Assembly (NCBI GenBank): GCA_013822245.1
Contig: PNKE01000084.1
Coordinates: 62,001 to 126,000 of the forward strand
Direction of reading: 5' to 3'
Length of the DNA stretch: 64,000 nucleotides
Origin: Candidatus Solibacter sp.
GTDB lineage: Bacteria > Acidobacteriota > Terriglobia > Bryobacterales > Bryobacteraceae
A program made the translations under genes and the position numbers. Under the pieces are notes generated by a model that saw only the letters and a program-made list of their open reading frames with translations, had not been told where the DNA came from and made no database searches. The first letter of the stretch is position 1. The number at the start of each line of letters is the position of its first letter. This document shows, in pieces, positions 25,702 through 35,080 of the stretch.

Positions 25702-27309
25702 ATGGCCAGAATCCTGGTTGTGGACGACGACGCCGAGCAACTCAATCTGCGCCGCATGATCCTGGAGCGGCGGGGCCACGATGTGGCCGTGGCCGGCAAC
25801 CGGGCCGGTGCGCTGGCCCTGCTCGGCGAGTTCAACCCGCGCTGCGTTCTGATGGACCTGCGCCTGCCAACCGCCGGCGAAGGACTGGCCCTGATCCGGG
25901 AGATCAAGGCCGCATCGCCGGAAGCTGAAATCTATGTGCTCAGCGGCTGGCCCCAAGACATTGAAGGGAGATCGGAACAATCCATGGCGACCGAGGTCTT
26001 CACCAAACCCGTAAAAACGGAACGGCTGTTGCGCGCCCTGGCCCGGCTGGGCGCGCTGGCGGCCGCTTTCCTTCTCACCGCCGGGGCCTACGCGGCCGGA
26101 CCCGTGAAATTCAAGGTCTCCGGCGCAGGTTCCGAGGTCGTGGCGTCCATTTCGATCGCCGCCCCCGGCGCCGATTGGGGTCAGAAGGGCAGGGAAGGCG
26201 TGCTGGCCCGCATCCTGGTCAACGGCAAGCCGCGCGGCCATGCCTGGGTCTTCGGCGAGGCCAGGGGCGCGCCGGTGAACGTCTTCCTCGGACGCCTCCC
26301 GGCGGGTGAACACACGCTCTCCGTTGAGCCTGTCAAATCCGAGTCAGCCAACCTGCCGCTGGCGACCCAGGCCGTCCAGGTGACCGAGATCCCGCCCTCC
26401 GACCCCCGCTATCAGGCCGTCGCCAACGCGCCCGTCATCATCGCCCGCGCCGACACGCTCGGCCGTTTCTCCGACGTCCCCATGCTGGCCTATTACGAGC
26501 AGGTCCAGGGCGCGCTGCGCTATACCGTCATCTTCTCGAATGAAGACGGCGGCACATCCACCCGCGACCTCATGGCCCGCTGGGGCCGCACCACCGACAT
26601 CGAGTTTGTCTACCAGATCACGCCCGCCACCGGCGCCACGCTCATCCAGGCCAAGGGCCACAAGGAGATCCCCTACTCGGGCGCCTACGAGGGTAAGCAC
26701 CCCTTTCTCGAGGTCTCGACATTGAACAACATGGTCGCCCCGGGCAATGCCCCGGCCGGGAAACTTGACTTCCGTCTGTTGCCGGAGCCAGCCGCCCTCA
26801 CCGGCTCCCGCGAAACCGTCATGGACCGGCACGGGTGGACCTACGCCGTCGCTTCCAAGGAACTCGCCCGCGAGGACAAGCTTCGCAAATTCGGCGAAGC
26901 CAACGGCGAAAACATCTCGGACCCCCGCAACTATCTTGTCGCCGAACTGAACTCCGCGCCCGAAAGCGCCGGCGTGCAGGTGATCGTCAAGCTCAAGTCC
27001 GGCGGCGTGCGTTACGCCTCGGCGCGGGGCATGGTCGAGAACTACGTCACGCGCCCCGGCTGGATCCGGCTGGCCACTGAACTGCCGCCCGGCACGCGGA
27101 TCGAGGACATCGCCGGACTGCTGCTGGATTGCGTCGTCACGCCCGACACAAAGGAACGCAAGGGCGCCCGCGACGGCAGTTGCGGACTCGACGGTCCCGG
27201 CCGCCTGATGATGATGGGGCCGGACTACGCTCCCGCCCGATGGCGCGCCTTCCGCGCCCAGGGCCGCTGGCTCAACGGCACGCTGGCCGAGTTGGAACTG
27301 CTGCCGTGA
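25702..27309 (+). CDS. Receiver domain fused to a membrane/secreted beta-rich protein
   Basis: A continuous 535-codon frame. Residues 1-115 form a response-regulator receiver domain: acidic pocket DDD at 8-10, phosphoacceptor Asp52 (VLMDLRLP), Ser81 and Lys102 (FTKPVK). A signal-peptide-like helix follows at once, about 112-132 (LARLGALAAAFLLTAGAYAA). A secreted-looking domain of 400 residues with WTYAVASKELARED and PGWIRLATELPPGTRI segments completes it. A receiver joined to an exported domain is topologically odd. A TTG at 26029 could start the secreted part alone, so two in-frame genes are an alternative. The domain architecture is unfamiliar to me. Confidence 0.6.
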   Translation: MARILVVDDDAEQLNLRRMILERRGHDVAVAGNRAGALALLGEFNPRCVLMDLRLPTAGEGLALIREIKAASPEAEIYVLSGWPQDIEGRSEQSMATEVFTKPVKTERLLRALARLGALAAAFLLTAGAYAAGPVKFKVSGAGSEVVASISIAAPGADWGQKGREGVLARILVNGKPRGHAWVFGEARGAPVNVFLGRLPAGEHTLSVEPVKSESANLPLATQAVQVTEIPPSDPRYQAVANAPVIIARADTLGRFSDVPMLAYYEQVQGALRYTVIFSNEDGGTSTRDLMARWGRTTDIEFVYQITPATGATLIQAKGHKEIPYSGAYEGKHPFLEVSTLNNMVAPGNAPAGKLDFRLLPEPAALTGSRETVMDRHGWTYAVASKELAREDKLRKFGEANGENISDPRNYLVAELNSAPESAGVQVIVKLKSGGVRYASARGMVENYVTRPGWIRLATELPPGTRIEDIAGLLLDCVVTPDTKERKGARDGSCGLDGPGRLMMMGPDYAPARWRAFRAQGRWLNGTLAELELLP

Positions 27310-27536
27310 CCGTCGATGAACTGGTCTCGCGCTTCAGGTCCGAGGGCCGCATCTCGCTGACCGTTCGCGTCACGCCGAAGCCGCCCGGAACCGCCTGGGC
27401 CGGCTGCATCGAGGACGGCAAGGCCAATGCTGAACTCGTCGGATTCCTCGCCCGCCAGTCCGGCGCCGATCACGCCTCGGTGCGCATTCTCAGCCGCGAA
27501 ACATCGAGGGTCAAACTGGTCGCGGTTCACCTCTGA
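27306..27536 (+). CDS. DUF167 (YggU-like) small protein
   Basis: A 76-residue protein of the DUF167/YggU family: ISLTVRVTPKPPGTAWAG, then a KANAELVGFLARQSG helix and VRILSRETSRVKLVAV. The fold is a small alpha/beta sandwich of unknown role, usually beside membrane-protein or proline-synthesis genes. It starts with a GTG overlapping the previous stop (GTGA), so translational coupling is likely. The length is typical of the family. Confidence 0.75.
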   Translation: MTVDELVSRFRSEGRISLTVRVTPKPPGTAWAGCIEDGKANAELVGFLARQSGADHASVRILSRETSRVKLVAVHL

Positions 27537-27543
27537 GCGGGCT

Positions 27544-29703
27544 TCATCGGCCCGACAGCAGCTTCGCCACCCGCGCCGCCAGTTCGTTTGGGTGGAACGG
27601 TTTGGCCAGGAACCCGGTCGGCGCCGGGCTGCCTGTGTCCGGCTCGTGCTCCGGTTCGGCGTAGCCCGACATCAACAACACGGGCAGATCGGGAACAATG
27701 GCCCGCGCCCGGCGGACCACTTCGCGTCCGCCCATGCCGGGCATCACCAGGTCGCTGATCAGAAGTTCCAGGCCCGTGCCGTCCCCGATTCTGGCCAGCG
27801 CCGCCTCCGGGCTGGCAAACTCCTCCACCGAATAGCCGAGCGATTCCAGCATCGAATGCACGACGGCGCGTACCGCCGGCTGGTCCTCGACGACGATGAT
27901 CCTGGCGCCTGGCGCCGGCGCGCGCCGAGGTTCGGCGGCGGGCGCCTCGGTCAGCGGAGCATCGTCGAGTGGAAATGCCGCGGACATGATCGTGCCCCGG
28001 CCGGTTTGGCTCTGAATCCTGATGCGGCCGCCATGCTGTTCGACGATGCCGTACACGGTCGACAACCCCAGCCCCGAATGCCGCGCATTCCCCTTTGTCG
28101 AGAAGAATGGCTCGAACACGCGCTTGCGAACGATGTCATCCATCCCGTGCCCGGTGTCGGCGACCGTCAGTTCCGCCCAACTCCCGCCCTGCCCAGGCTC
28201 GGCTTCACCATACTCCGCCGGCAGCCCGTCGAGCCTTCTGCTGCTGATCCTGAGCCGTCCGCCGCCGGGCATCGCCTCCCGCGCATTCACCACCAGATTC
28301 AGGATCACCTGATGCAACTGGCCCGGATCGGCGGTCAGATGGAGCGCTTGCAGCGACGCGTCGATCTCCAGTTCAATGTCTTCCCCGATCAACCGCCTGA
28401 TGACGCGTCCGCCCTCGTCGATCACCTGGTTCAGGTCGATCCTCCGCGGCTCGGCGGGCTGCTTGCGGCCCAGCGTCAGCAACTGCCGTGTCAGCGACGC
28501 CGCTCTCAGGCCGGCGTCGTGGATCGCCTGAAGCGAGTCGCGTGTCCCGCTCTCCCGCGGAGTTCGTAGAAGCAGCAGTTCGGAATGGCCGTTGATCACC
28601 GTGAGCAGATTGTTGAAATCGTGCGCCACGCCGCCGGCCAGCCGCCCTACCGTCTCCAGCTTCTGTGCCTGCAGGAACTGGTCCTTCAACTGGATGTAGC
28701 TGGTGACATCCTGAACGATGCCGAACAGCTTCACCACTCTGCCCGAGGCGTCCTTCACCGGTTCCGCCGATAACCGGCAATACCGGATCTCACCGTCGGG
28801 CCTCACCACTCTGTGATCCACCGCATACGGCTCGCCGGTCTGCTGGGCTCGCTCGACGGCGGCGATCACCGATGGCAGGTCATCGGGATGAACCAGCTTT
28901 CGGAACCCGGGCCGCGTGGGATGAAACGCCGCCGGATCGGTGCCGTGGATGCGGTGAACCTCCGGCGACCAGGTCAGCGTCTCATCGGTCAGGTTCAGCG
29001 TCCAACTGCCCATCGACGCCAACTGCTGCGCGTGCTGCAAATAGGCCTGGCTGCGCTCCAGTTCCCTCACCGTCCGGTTCAACGTGGTCAGATCCTCATA
29101 GACCGCCACCACGCAGGCAATTTCTCCCGCCTCGTTCCGCACTGGAGCCGCCGACATCCTCAACTCCATCAGTGTGCCGTCCTTGTGCAGACGCCGGAGC
29201 GCGATTCCGCGCAAATGTCCGCCGCTCATCACGCTGCTCACGTTTTCCAGCATCCATCCGCGGTCGGCCTCGGGCACAACCGGCAAAACCCGCCCGCGCA
29301 CATCCTCGAACGAATACCCATACATCCGCTCCGCCGCCGTATTCCACCTCAGCACCCGGCCCCGCGGGTCGAGAACGGCCAGGGAAAGCGGACAGGCCTC
29401 GATGAAGGCGTCCAACGTCACGCCCAGCACGCCGGCCCTGGGCCAATCGGCGGCCACGGTCCGATTCCCGCCACCGAACTCCGTCACCGTCACCGTGTAG
29501 CCTGCCGCCCTCGCCGCCTCCTCGAATAACCCGATCGCGACGCCCGCACCGGCGGCGATTCCCGCCGCCGTCACGCTTGCGGCGGCCACGGCGCCGTCAG
29601 GCCCGAATAGCACAACCGGCCACCCGCACCTTGCGATGAACCCGGCTAACACCGGATCGCTCTGTTGGTCCATTCCTGTAGTGCCCAGCCTATCCTCACT
29701 CAC
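27544..29703 (-). CDS. Hybrid sensor histidine kinase with PAS domains and C-terminal receiver
   Basis: A 719-residue cytoplasmic hybrid kinase without membrane segments. PAS-like domains occupy about 80-205 and 230-345 (VLRWNTAAERMYGYSFEDVRG; MGSWTLNLTDETLTWSPEVHRI). The phospho-acceptor His lies in GGVAHDFNNLLTVI; the ATPase N and G boxes are NLVVNAREAM and GHGMDDIVRKRVFEPFFSTKG. The receiver has Asp in LLISDLVMPGMGG and Lys in FLAKPFHP. The GTG start at 29703 has a GAAGG close by; an ATG at 29673 is an alternative. The output partner is not adjacent. Confidence 0.87.
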   Translation of the reverse strand: MSEDRLGTTGMDQQSDPVLAGFIARCGWPVVLFGPDGAVAAASVTAAGIAAGAGVAIGLFEEAARAAGYTVTVTEFGGGNRTVAADWPRAGVLGVTLDAFIEACPLSLAVLDPRGRVLRWNTAAERMYGYSFEDVRGRVLPVVPEADRGWMLENVSSVMSGGHLRGIALRRLHKDGTLMELRMSAAPVRNEAGEIACVVAVYEDLTTLNRTVRELERSQAYLQHAQQLASMGSWTLNLTDETLTWSPEVHRIHGTDPAAFHPTRPGFRKLVHPDDLPSVIAAVERAQQTGEPYAVDHRVVRPDGEIRYCRLSAEPVKDASGRVVKLFGIVQDVTSYIQLKDQFLQAQKLETVGRLAGGVAHDFNNLLTVINGHSELLLLRTPRESGTRDSLQAIHDAGLRAASLTRQLLTLGRKQPAEPRRIDLNQVIDEGGRVIRRLIGEDIELEIDASLQALHLTADPGQLHQVILNLVVNAREAMPGGGRLRISSRRLDGLPAEYGEAEPGQGGSWAELTVADTGHGMDDIVRKRVFEPFFSTKGNARHSGLGLSTVYGIVEQHGGRIRIQSQTGRGTIMSAAFPLDDAPLTEAPAAEPRRAPAPGARIIVVEDQPAVRAVVHSMLESLGYSVEEFASPEAALARIGDGTGLELLISDLVMPGMGGREVVRRARAIVPDLPVLLMSGYAEPEHEPDTGSPAPTGFLAKPFHPNELAARVAKLLSGR

Positions 29704-29763
29704 GCGCCTTCATTTGTCCGTCTTGACTCCACCCGAAAGGATACCAAGCCCCGCGCCCGCGCC

Positions 29764-30903
29764 TCACGTCACCCCGCCCGGCGTCTGGAACAGGTCCGCC
29801 TGCATCCCCGCCGCCGCCTTCGAAATCGCCCTCACAATCCGCCTGTACGGCGGCTGGCCGTGCTCGAACGCCAGCCAGTCCGCATCTCTGTATGAAGAGT
29901 AATACCAGCGCGACAGCAGCGCCAGGTGCTCCATCCTCGTCTTCAGCACCGGCTTGGGCCTCTCGACAGACTGAAAAATCTCCCTCAGCCGGCCATCCAT
30001 CGAACCGGCCGCGCCGGCCGTGATCGGGAAAGCGGCCGGTTCCACGAAGATCCCGTCCAGCATCAGGTGCAGATCGATCCAACCCTGCCGCGGCGATGGG
30101 TATACCGCAATGCCCGACTGTGCCGCCGCGTCCCCGGCCAGGCCCTCGCGGAGCTTCAGCATCTGTTCGATCCGCTGAACCCGCTCGTGCATCCGCGCCG
30201 CCTGTTCGAAGTCCATTTCGGCGCTCAACCTGTCGCGCGCCGCCAGCAGCGGCTCAAGAAGGCTCGTCCCGCCTGTCTCAAGAAAATGCGCCAGCCGCCG
30301 CGACTCGCCCGCGTATTCCTCCGCGCTCACCACCTCCTGGCACGGCCGTAAACAGCGCCCCATCTCGCCATAAATGCAGCCCGGATGCTCCGGCGATGGA
30401 ACCAGATCCTCCACGCACCGCCTCGCCTGGTATTGGTCCAGCACCTCGCCCTCAAACCGCTCCGCCGCCGCCCGGCTGCGAAACGGCCCGTAATGGACCG
30501 AGCCCGCCCCGCTGATCCGCGCCGTCACCTCCGTCCTCGGATACTGGTTCGATTGGATCAGCTTCACGTAGGCCGGAAACCGCAGCTTCAGCATCTCGAC
30601 ATACCGGCCGGGAAAAATCCGCCGCGCCAGCCGGTAATTGAGCAGAGCCGCGGGCAGCTTCCCCCTGACCGCGTAGGCCTCCACCGCCGTCGCGATCTCT
30701 CTCAGATTCAGCCGCCGCGAACTCTGCCGCGCCTCGCCCAGCAGCCGCCCCAACCGCCGCCGCAACATCGATGTCCGGCCCAGATACGGCTCGCCCCCGC
30801 CCAGCCGGACAACAAACACCGCCGGCGTGTCCGGGACCGCTTCAAAGTCGAACGGCGGCTCGATCAGCCAGTCGGGCCGGGTTGCCGTGGCCGTATCCGC
30901 CAT
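29764..30903 (-). CDS. UvrC-like protein with degenerate GIY-YIG domain and UVR motif, lacking the C-terminal nuclease
   Basis: A 379-residue protein that aligns with the N-terminal half of UvrC. Matches include PAVFVVRLGGGEPYLGRTS (GIY-YIG core), YPRTEV, the cysteine cluster ARRCVEDLVPSPEHPGCIYG plus MGRCLRPCQEVV, and the UVR helix MDFEQAARMHERVQRIEQML. GVY has become AVF, and the catalytic Glu of ALLLE is replaced by Asn (AALLN). The RNase H-like and HhH domains are missing. It may be a non-catalytic DNA-binding relative. It lies 20 bases after mqnE on the same strand. Confidence 0.75.
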   Translation of the reverse strand: MADTATATRPDWLIEPPFDFEAVPDTPAVFVVRLGGGEPYLGRTSMLRRRLGRLLGEARQSSRRLNLREIATAVEAYAVRGKLPAALLNYRLARRIFPGRYVEMLKLRFPAYVKLIQSNQYPRTEVTARISGAGSVHYGPFRSRAAAERFEGEVLDQYQARRCVEDLVPSPEHPGCIYGEMGRCLRPCQEVVSAEEYAGESRRLAHFLETGGTSLLEPLLAARDRLSAEMDFEQAARMHERVQRIEQMLKLREGLAGDAAAQSGIAVYPSPRQGWIDLHLMLDGIFVEPAAFPITAGAAGSMDGRLREIFQSVERPKPVLKTRMEHLALLSRWYYSSYRDADWLAFEHGQPPYRRIVRAISKAAAGMQADLFQTPGGVT

Positions 30904-30923
30904 AGTCAAATCCCGCTGCCCCG

Positions 30924-32042
30924 TCACACCATGATCGTGAAGGCGGCTTCGTCGCGCTCCACGCGGTTGTACTGCGTATCGCGCTCCACCGGCTCGCGCC
31001 CGGCCTCGCGGATCAGCCGCAGCAACTCGCCCCGACGCAACCCCTGCGACGTCTCCGCCCCGGCGTCGTGATAGATCCTCTCCTCCACCACCGTGCCGTC
31101 GATGTCGTCGGCGCCGAATCGCTGGGCGATCTGCGCGATCCTGGGCGTCATCATCACCCAATACGCCTTGATATGCGGGATGTTGTCCAGCATCAGCCGC
31201 GCCACGGCGATACTCTTCAGGTCCATGAACCCGGTCGTCTTCGGCACGTGCTCCAGCGGCGTGTTGCCGGGGTGAAACGCCAGCGGGATGTAGGTGACAA
31301 ACCCGCCCGTCTCATCCTGCGCCTCACGCAGACGGATGAGGTGGTCGATCCGGTCCGCGGCCGTCTCCACATGGCCGTAGAGCATCGTGCAGTTGGACTT
31401 GATCCCCATCTTGTGCGCCAGCTTGGCCACATCCAGCCACTCCGAGCCGTCGATCTTGTGGTCGCAGATGATCCGCCGCACGCGCTCGTTGAAGATCTCC
31501 GCCCCGCCGCCGGGCATCGAATCCATGCCGGCTTCCTTGAACCTTCGCAGCACCTCCTCGATCGGCATCTTGAACCGTTTGGACAGATAGGCGATCTCGA
31601 CCATCGTGAACGCCTTCAGATGCACCTTGGGGAAGCGCTGCTTCAGGCCGCGGAGCATCTCGCCGAACCAGTCGATGGTCAGTTCAGGATGCAGGCCGCC
31701 GACGATGTGGAACTCGGTCACCGCCTCGGTGTAGCCCTCGCCGGCGCGGAAATAAACCTCGTCGAGCGACATCGTATAGGCCTGCGGATCCCTCGCCTTC
31801 TTGCCGAAGGCGCACAGCTTGCAACTGGCCACGCAGACGTCGGTCGGGTTGATGTGGCGGTTGACGTTGAAAAACGTCACGTTGCCGTGCAGGCGTTCGC
31901 GCACCAGATTCGCCATCCAGCCCACGCCCAGCAGGTCAGGCGTCTTATCCAGCGCCAGGCCGTCGTCATACGACAGCCGTTCGCCCGCCTTCACCTTTTC
32001 AGCAATCGCCCGCACGCGTCTGTCGTCAAAGACCGGGTCCAT
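30924..32042 (-). CDS. mqnE: Aminofutalosine synthase, radical SAM
   Basis: A 372-residue radical SAM enzyme of the futalosine menaquinone pathway, which joins a chorismate-derived enolpyruvate compound with SAM to make aminofutalosine. The [4Fe-4S] motif CVASCKLC (CxxxCxxC) lies near residue 66, with FHIVGGLHPEL, AFTMVEIAYLSKR and MPGGGAEIFNERVR as family blocks. The start ATG at 32042 follows mqnP by 2 bases, so they are co-transcribed. Other mqn genes (mqnA, B, C, D) are not in the window. Confidence 0.88.
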   Translation of the reverse strand: MDPVFDDRRVRAIAEKVKAGERLSYDDGLALDKTPDLLGVGWMANLVRERLHGNVTFFNVNRHINPTDVCVASCKLCAFGKKARDPQAYTMSLDEVYFRAGEGYTEAVTEFHIVGGLHPELTIDWFGEMLRGLKQRFPKVHLKAFTMVEIAYLSKRFKMPIEEVLRRFKEAGMDSMPGGGAEIFNERVRRIICDHKIDGSEWLDVAKLAHKMGIKSNCTMLYGHVETAADRIDHLIRLREAQDETGGFVTYIPLAFHPGNTPLEHVPKTTGFMDLKSIAVARLMLDNIPHIKAYWVMMTPRIAQIAQRFGADDIDGTVVEERIYHDAGAETSQGLRRGELLRLIREAGREPVERDTQYNRVERDEAAFTIMV

Positions 32043-32044
32043 TC

Positions 32045-32974
32045 TTATCTCCCTCCCTGGCCGGATAGAACGTCCGCGGCCCAGAACACAAAGAACATAA
32101 TGCTCACCCAACCGTTCATGGCAAAAAACGCCGCATCCACCTTCGACAGGTCGCCGGCCCGCACCAGCCGGTGCTCCCAGGCCAGCAGCGCCGCCGTCAC
32201 CACGATGCCCGACCACGCCAGCCGCCCGGCCTCGAACGAAACCGCCAGCGCCCCCAGACACACCACCATCGCCACATGAAACACCCGCGCCACAGTCAGC
32301 GCCCTGGCGATGCCCAGCTTTGCCGGGATGCTGTGCAGCCCGGCGCCGCGGTCGAATTCATAGTCCTGGCATGAGTAGATGATGTCGAATCCGGCGGTCC
32401 ACAACGTCACCGCCGCCGTCAGCCACAATATCCCCGGCTCCAGGCTCCCGGTGACCGCAATCCACGCCGCCGCCGGCGCAATACCCAGCGCGAAGCCCAG
32501 CACCAGGTGGCTTGACGAGGTGAACCGCTTCGTCCACGAGTAGAACAGCACCACCGCCAATGCCACCGGCGACAGCTTCAGGCACAGCGGATTCAGCATC
32601 GCCGCGGCCAGCACGAATAGCCCCGCCGACGCCGCGATGAACGCCCAGGCAAACCGCGCGCTCAACAGCCCCGCCGGAATATGCCTGCCGCGGGTTCTCG
32701 GATTCCGCGCGTCGATGGATCCGTCCAGCACGCGGTTGAACGCCATCGCCGCCGACCTCGCCCCCACCATCGCCGCCACGATCCACCCGATCCTGCCGGC
32801 CAGCCCTTCCATCGGATATCCCACCGCCCGCCACGCCAGCGCCGCGCCCGTCAAGGCAAACGGCAGCGCGAACACCGAGTGCTCGAACCTGATCATTTCC
32901 AGCGTCATGACGAATCGCCGCCACACGCCTGCTGTCGCCACCGGATGCATCTCTACCTTGATTCTCGCTACCAT
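32045..32974 (-). CDS. mqnP: UbiA-family prenyltransferase of the menaquinone pathway
   Basis: A 309-residue membrane prenyltransferase with about eight helices. The two Mg/diphosphate-binding Asp motifs are [15 protein letters not shown] near residue 82 and [14 protein letters not shown] near 195. Placement directly before mqnE identifies it as the MqnP-type enzyme that prenylates the naphthoquinone precursor. The start may be internal (Met at [17 protein letters not shown]), since the listed ATG is only 8 bases from the divergent DUF192 gene start and a promoter must fit between. Confidence 0.82.
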   Translation of the reverse strand: MVARIKVEMHPVATAGVWRRFVMTLEMIRFEHSVFALPFALTGAALAWRAVGYPMEGLAGRIGWIVAAMVGARSAAMAFNRVLDGSIDARNPRTRGRHIPAGLLSARFAWAFIAASAGLFVLAAAMLNPLCLKLSPVALAVVLFYSWTKRFTSSSHLVLGFALGIAPAAAWIAVTGSLEPGILWLTAAVTLWTAGFDIIYSCQDYEFDRGAGLHSIPAKLGIARALTVARVFHVAMVVCLGALAVSFEAGRLAWSGIVVTAALLAWEHRLVRAGDLSKVDAAFFAMNGWVSIMFFVFWAADVLSGQGGR

Positions 32975-32982
32975 TTTATTCG

Positions 32983-33456
32983 ATGCCCGTTTTCCCCCGC
33001 CGGACCATGCTCGTCCTCCTGCTCGCGGCCGCCGCTTTCTCTCTCCCAGGCTGCGGGCCGAAATCCATCGGCAGCCTCAATGATCTCGGCCTGAGGACCC
33101 TCACCTTTCCCGATGGAACGAAGATCCGCGCCGAACTCGTCACCCGCGAAGAGGACCTCCGCCGCGGCCTCATGTACCGCGACGCGCTCGCCGAGGGCGC
33201 CGGCATGCTGTTCGCCTACGGCCAGCCCGGCGTCTACCGGTACTGGATGTACAACGTCAAGTTCCCCATAGATATCATCTGGCTTGACGGGAATCGCCGC
33301 ATCGTTCAGATCATCCACAAAGTCCCCCCCTGCACGGTCGCCGCCGACCAGTGCCCCGTCTACGGGGGCAACTACCAATCGCTTTACGTTGTCGAAGTCA
33401 ACGCCGGCGTCGCCGAAAGGCACAACCTTAAGCCGGGCATGTTCATCCAATTCTAG
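32983..33456 (+). CDS. DUF192 lipoprotein
   Basis: A 157-residue protein with a lipoprotein signal (lipobox LPGC at about 22-25) and one DUF192 domain ([20 protein letters not shown], then [19 protein letters not shown]). DUF192 is a small beta fold of unknown function often found in envelope proteins. It begins a run of four genes on this strand: DUF192, larB, cyclophilin and nitroreductase, with gaps of 20-40 bases. An ATG at 33007 is an alternative start but would shorten the signal. Confidence 0.78.
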   Translation: MPVFPRRTMLVLLLAAAAFSLPGCGPKSIGSLNDLGLRTLTFPDGTKIRAELVTREEDLRRGLMYRDALAEGAGMLFAYGQPGVYRYWMYNVKFPIDIIWLDGNRRIVQIIHKVPPCTVAADQCPVYGGNYQSLYVVEVNAGVAERHNLKPGMFIQF

Positions 33457-33476
33457 CCAGGGAGTTATCCAAAGCC

Positions 33477-34223
33477 ATGGACCGCGACCAACTCAAATCC
33501 CTTCTCGAAGACGTCCGCAGCGGCGCCTCTTCGATCGACGACGCCATCGAGCGCTTCCGCCACCTGCCCTTCGAGCGCCTGCCCTACGCCACGCTCGACC
33601 ACCACCGGGCCATCCGCGTCGGCATGCCCGAAGTCATTTTCGGCAAAGGCAAGACCCCCGAACAGATCGCCGGCATCGCCGAACACCTGCTCGAACGCTC
33701 GCCAAACATGCTCGCCACCCGCGTCGCCCGCGAAGCCGCCGATCTCGTCCAGTCCAAAATCCCCGACGCCGAGTACTTCCCGCTCTCCGGCGCCCTGCGC
33801 GTCTGGCGCGACCGCACACCTCAAGGCAAGGGCTCGCTCGCCGTCGTCAGCGCCGGCACCACCGATCTGCCCGTCGCCGAGGAAGCCATCGTCACCGCCG
33901 AGATCATGGGCAACGAAGTCGTCCAGGTCCACGATGTCGGCGTCGCCGGCATCCACCGCCTGTTCGGCAACTTCGACATCATCAAACGGGCGCGCGTCAT
34001 CGTCGTTTGCGCCGGCATGGAAGGCGCTCTGCCCTCGGCCGTCGGCGGACTGGTCTCCTGCCCCGTCATCGCCGTGCCCACAAGCGTCGGCTACGGCGCC
34101 AGCTTCCACGGACTCGCCGCCCTGCTCGGCATGTTGAACTCCTGCGCCTCCAACGTCAGCGTCGTCAACATCGACAACGGTTTCGGCGGCGGCTACGTCG
34201 CCAGCCTGATTAACCGCCTCTAA
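33477..34223 (+). CDS. larB: LarB, nickel-pincer cofactor biosynthesis enzyme
   Basis: A 248-residue LarB. This enzyme carboxylates and hydrolyses nicotinic acid adenine dinucleotide as the first step to the nickel-pincer nucleotide used by lactate racemase LarA and relatives. The AIR-carboxylase-like region is clear (GSLAVVSAGTTDLPVAEEA, VVVCAGMEGALPSAVGGL, VPTSVGYGASFHGLAALLGML). larC, larE and larA are not in the window. The following cyclophilin gene is 25 bases away. Confidence 0.87.
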   Translation: MDRDQLKSLLEDVRSGASSIDDAIERFRHLPFERLPYATLDHHRAIRVGMPEVIFGKGKTPEQIAGIAEHLLERSPNMLATRVAREAADLVQSKIPDAEYFPLSGALRVWRDRTPQGKGSLAVVSAGTTDLPVAEEAIVTAEIMGNEVVQVHDVGVAGIHRLFGNFDIIKRARVIVVCAGMEGALPSAVGGLVSCPVIAVPTSVGYGASFHGLAALLGMLNSCASNVSVVNIDNGFGGGYVASLINRL

Positions 34224-34248
34224 CGGTTCCTCGATTAGACTAACAATT

Positions 34249-35043
34249 ATGAAGTCCTGGTTCGTTCTCACCGCTGCCGCTCTCGCCGCCTCGCTTGCCT
34301 TCGCGCAGGCCCCCCAGGCCGCGCCGGTCAAAAAGGCTCCGGCTGCGCCCGCCAAGAAGGCTCCGGCCAAGGCCCCCGCGGCCAAACCCGCCCCCCTGCC
34401 GCCGCCCGATCCCAAGGAGGACGGCCTCTACGCCAACCTCCGTACCTCCATGGGCGACATGACCATCAAGCTCTTCGAGGCCGAATCCCCCATTACCGTC
34501 AGGAACTTCATCGATCTCGCCCTCGGCCGAAAAGCCTGGACCAACCCCAAAACCGGCCTTCGCGCCGCCAGGCCGCTCTACAACGGACTCACCTTCCACC
34601 GCGTCATCCCAGGCTTCATGATCCAGGGCGGCGACCCCATGGGCACCGGCACGGGCGGCACAGACGCCATCAAGGACGAATTCCACCCCACCCTCAAGTT
34701 CGACATCCCCGGCCGTCTCGCCATGGCCAACGCCGGACCCGGCACCGGCTCCTGCCAGTTCTTCATCACCGAGGTCCCCACCCCGCATCTCAACGGACGC
34801 CACACCATCTTCGGCCAGGTCGTGAAGAACCAGGAACTGGTCGCCAAAATCACCGGCGTCCCCCGCGGCGCCCGCGACCTCCCGAGTACACCCGTCCGCA
34901 TTGTCAGGGTGGACTTTGAACGCTGGGCCGCCGGCAAACTCGCCCCCGTGGTCCCGCCCGTCAAACCCGCCGCTAAGAAGGCCGCGCCGGCCAGGAAGGC
35001 CGCGGCTCCGGCGTCGAAGACCGCCGCACCAGTGAAGAAATAG
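34249..35043 (+). CDS. Secreted cyclophilin-type peptidyl-prolyl isomerase with Lys/Ala/Pro tails
   Basis: A 264-residue protein with a signal peptide (about 1-19). An Ala/Pro/Lys-rich linker follows, then the cyclophilin domain (about 60-220). Catalytic-site landmarks are FHRVIPGFMIQGGDPMGTGTG and LAMANAGPGTGSCQFFITEV, with HTIFGQVVKNQELV. A basic Ala/Lys-rich tail (KKAAPARKAAAPASK) closes it. It probably catalyses proline isomerisation in the periplasm. The low-complexity tails resemble those in other proteins of this genome and may bind the envelope or nucleic acids. Confidence 0.85.
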   Translation: MKSWFVLTAAALAASLAFAQAPQAAPVKKAPAAPAKKAPAKAPAAKPAPLPPPDPKEDGLYANLRTSMGDMTIKLFEAESPITVRNFIDLALGRKAWTNPKTGLRAARPLYNGLTFHRVIPGFMIQGGDPMGTGTGGTDAIKDEFHPTLKFDIPGRLAMANAGPGTGSCQFFITEVPTPHLNGRHTIFGQVVKNQELVAKITGVPRGARDLPSTPVRIVRVDFERWAAGKLAPVVPPVKPAAKKAAPARKAAAPASKTAAPVKK

Positions 35044-35080
35044 CCCGGCCCCTGCCGGACCTGATATCGTGGGCAGCATC

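Noticed and set aside
27570-27600. A further copy of the dispersed GACCAAACGAACTCC motif on the minus strand
   Set aside because: The match is partial and falls in the conserved KPFHPNEL coding region of the hybrid kinase, so it is coincidental.
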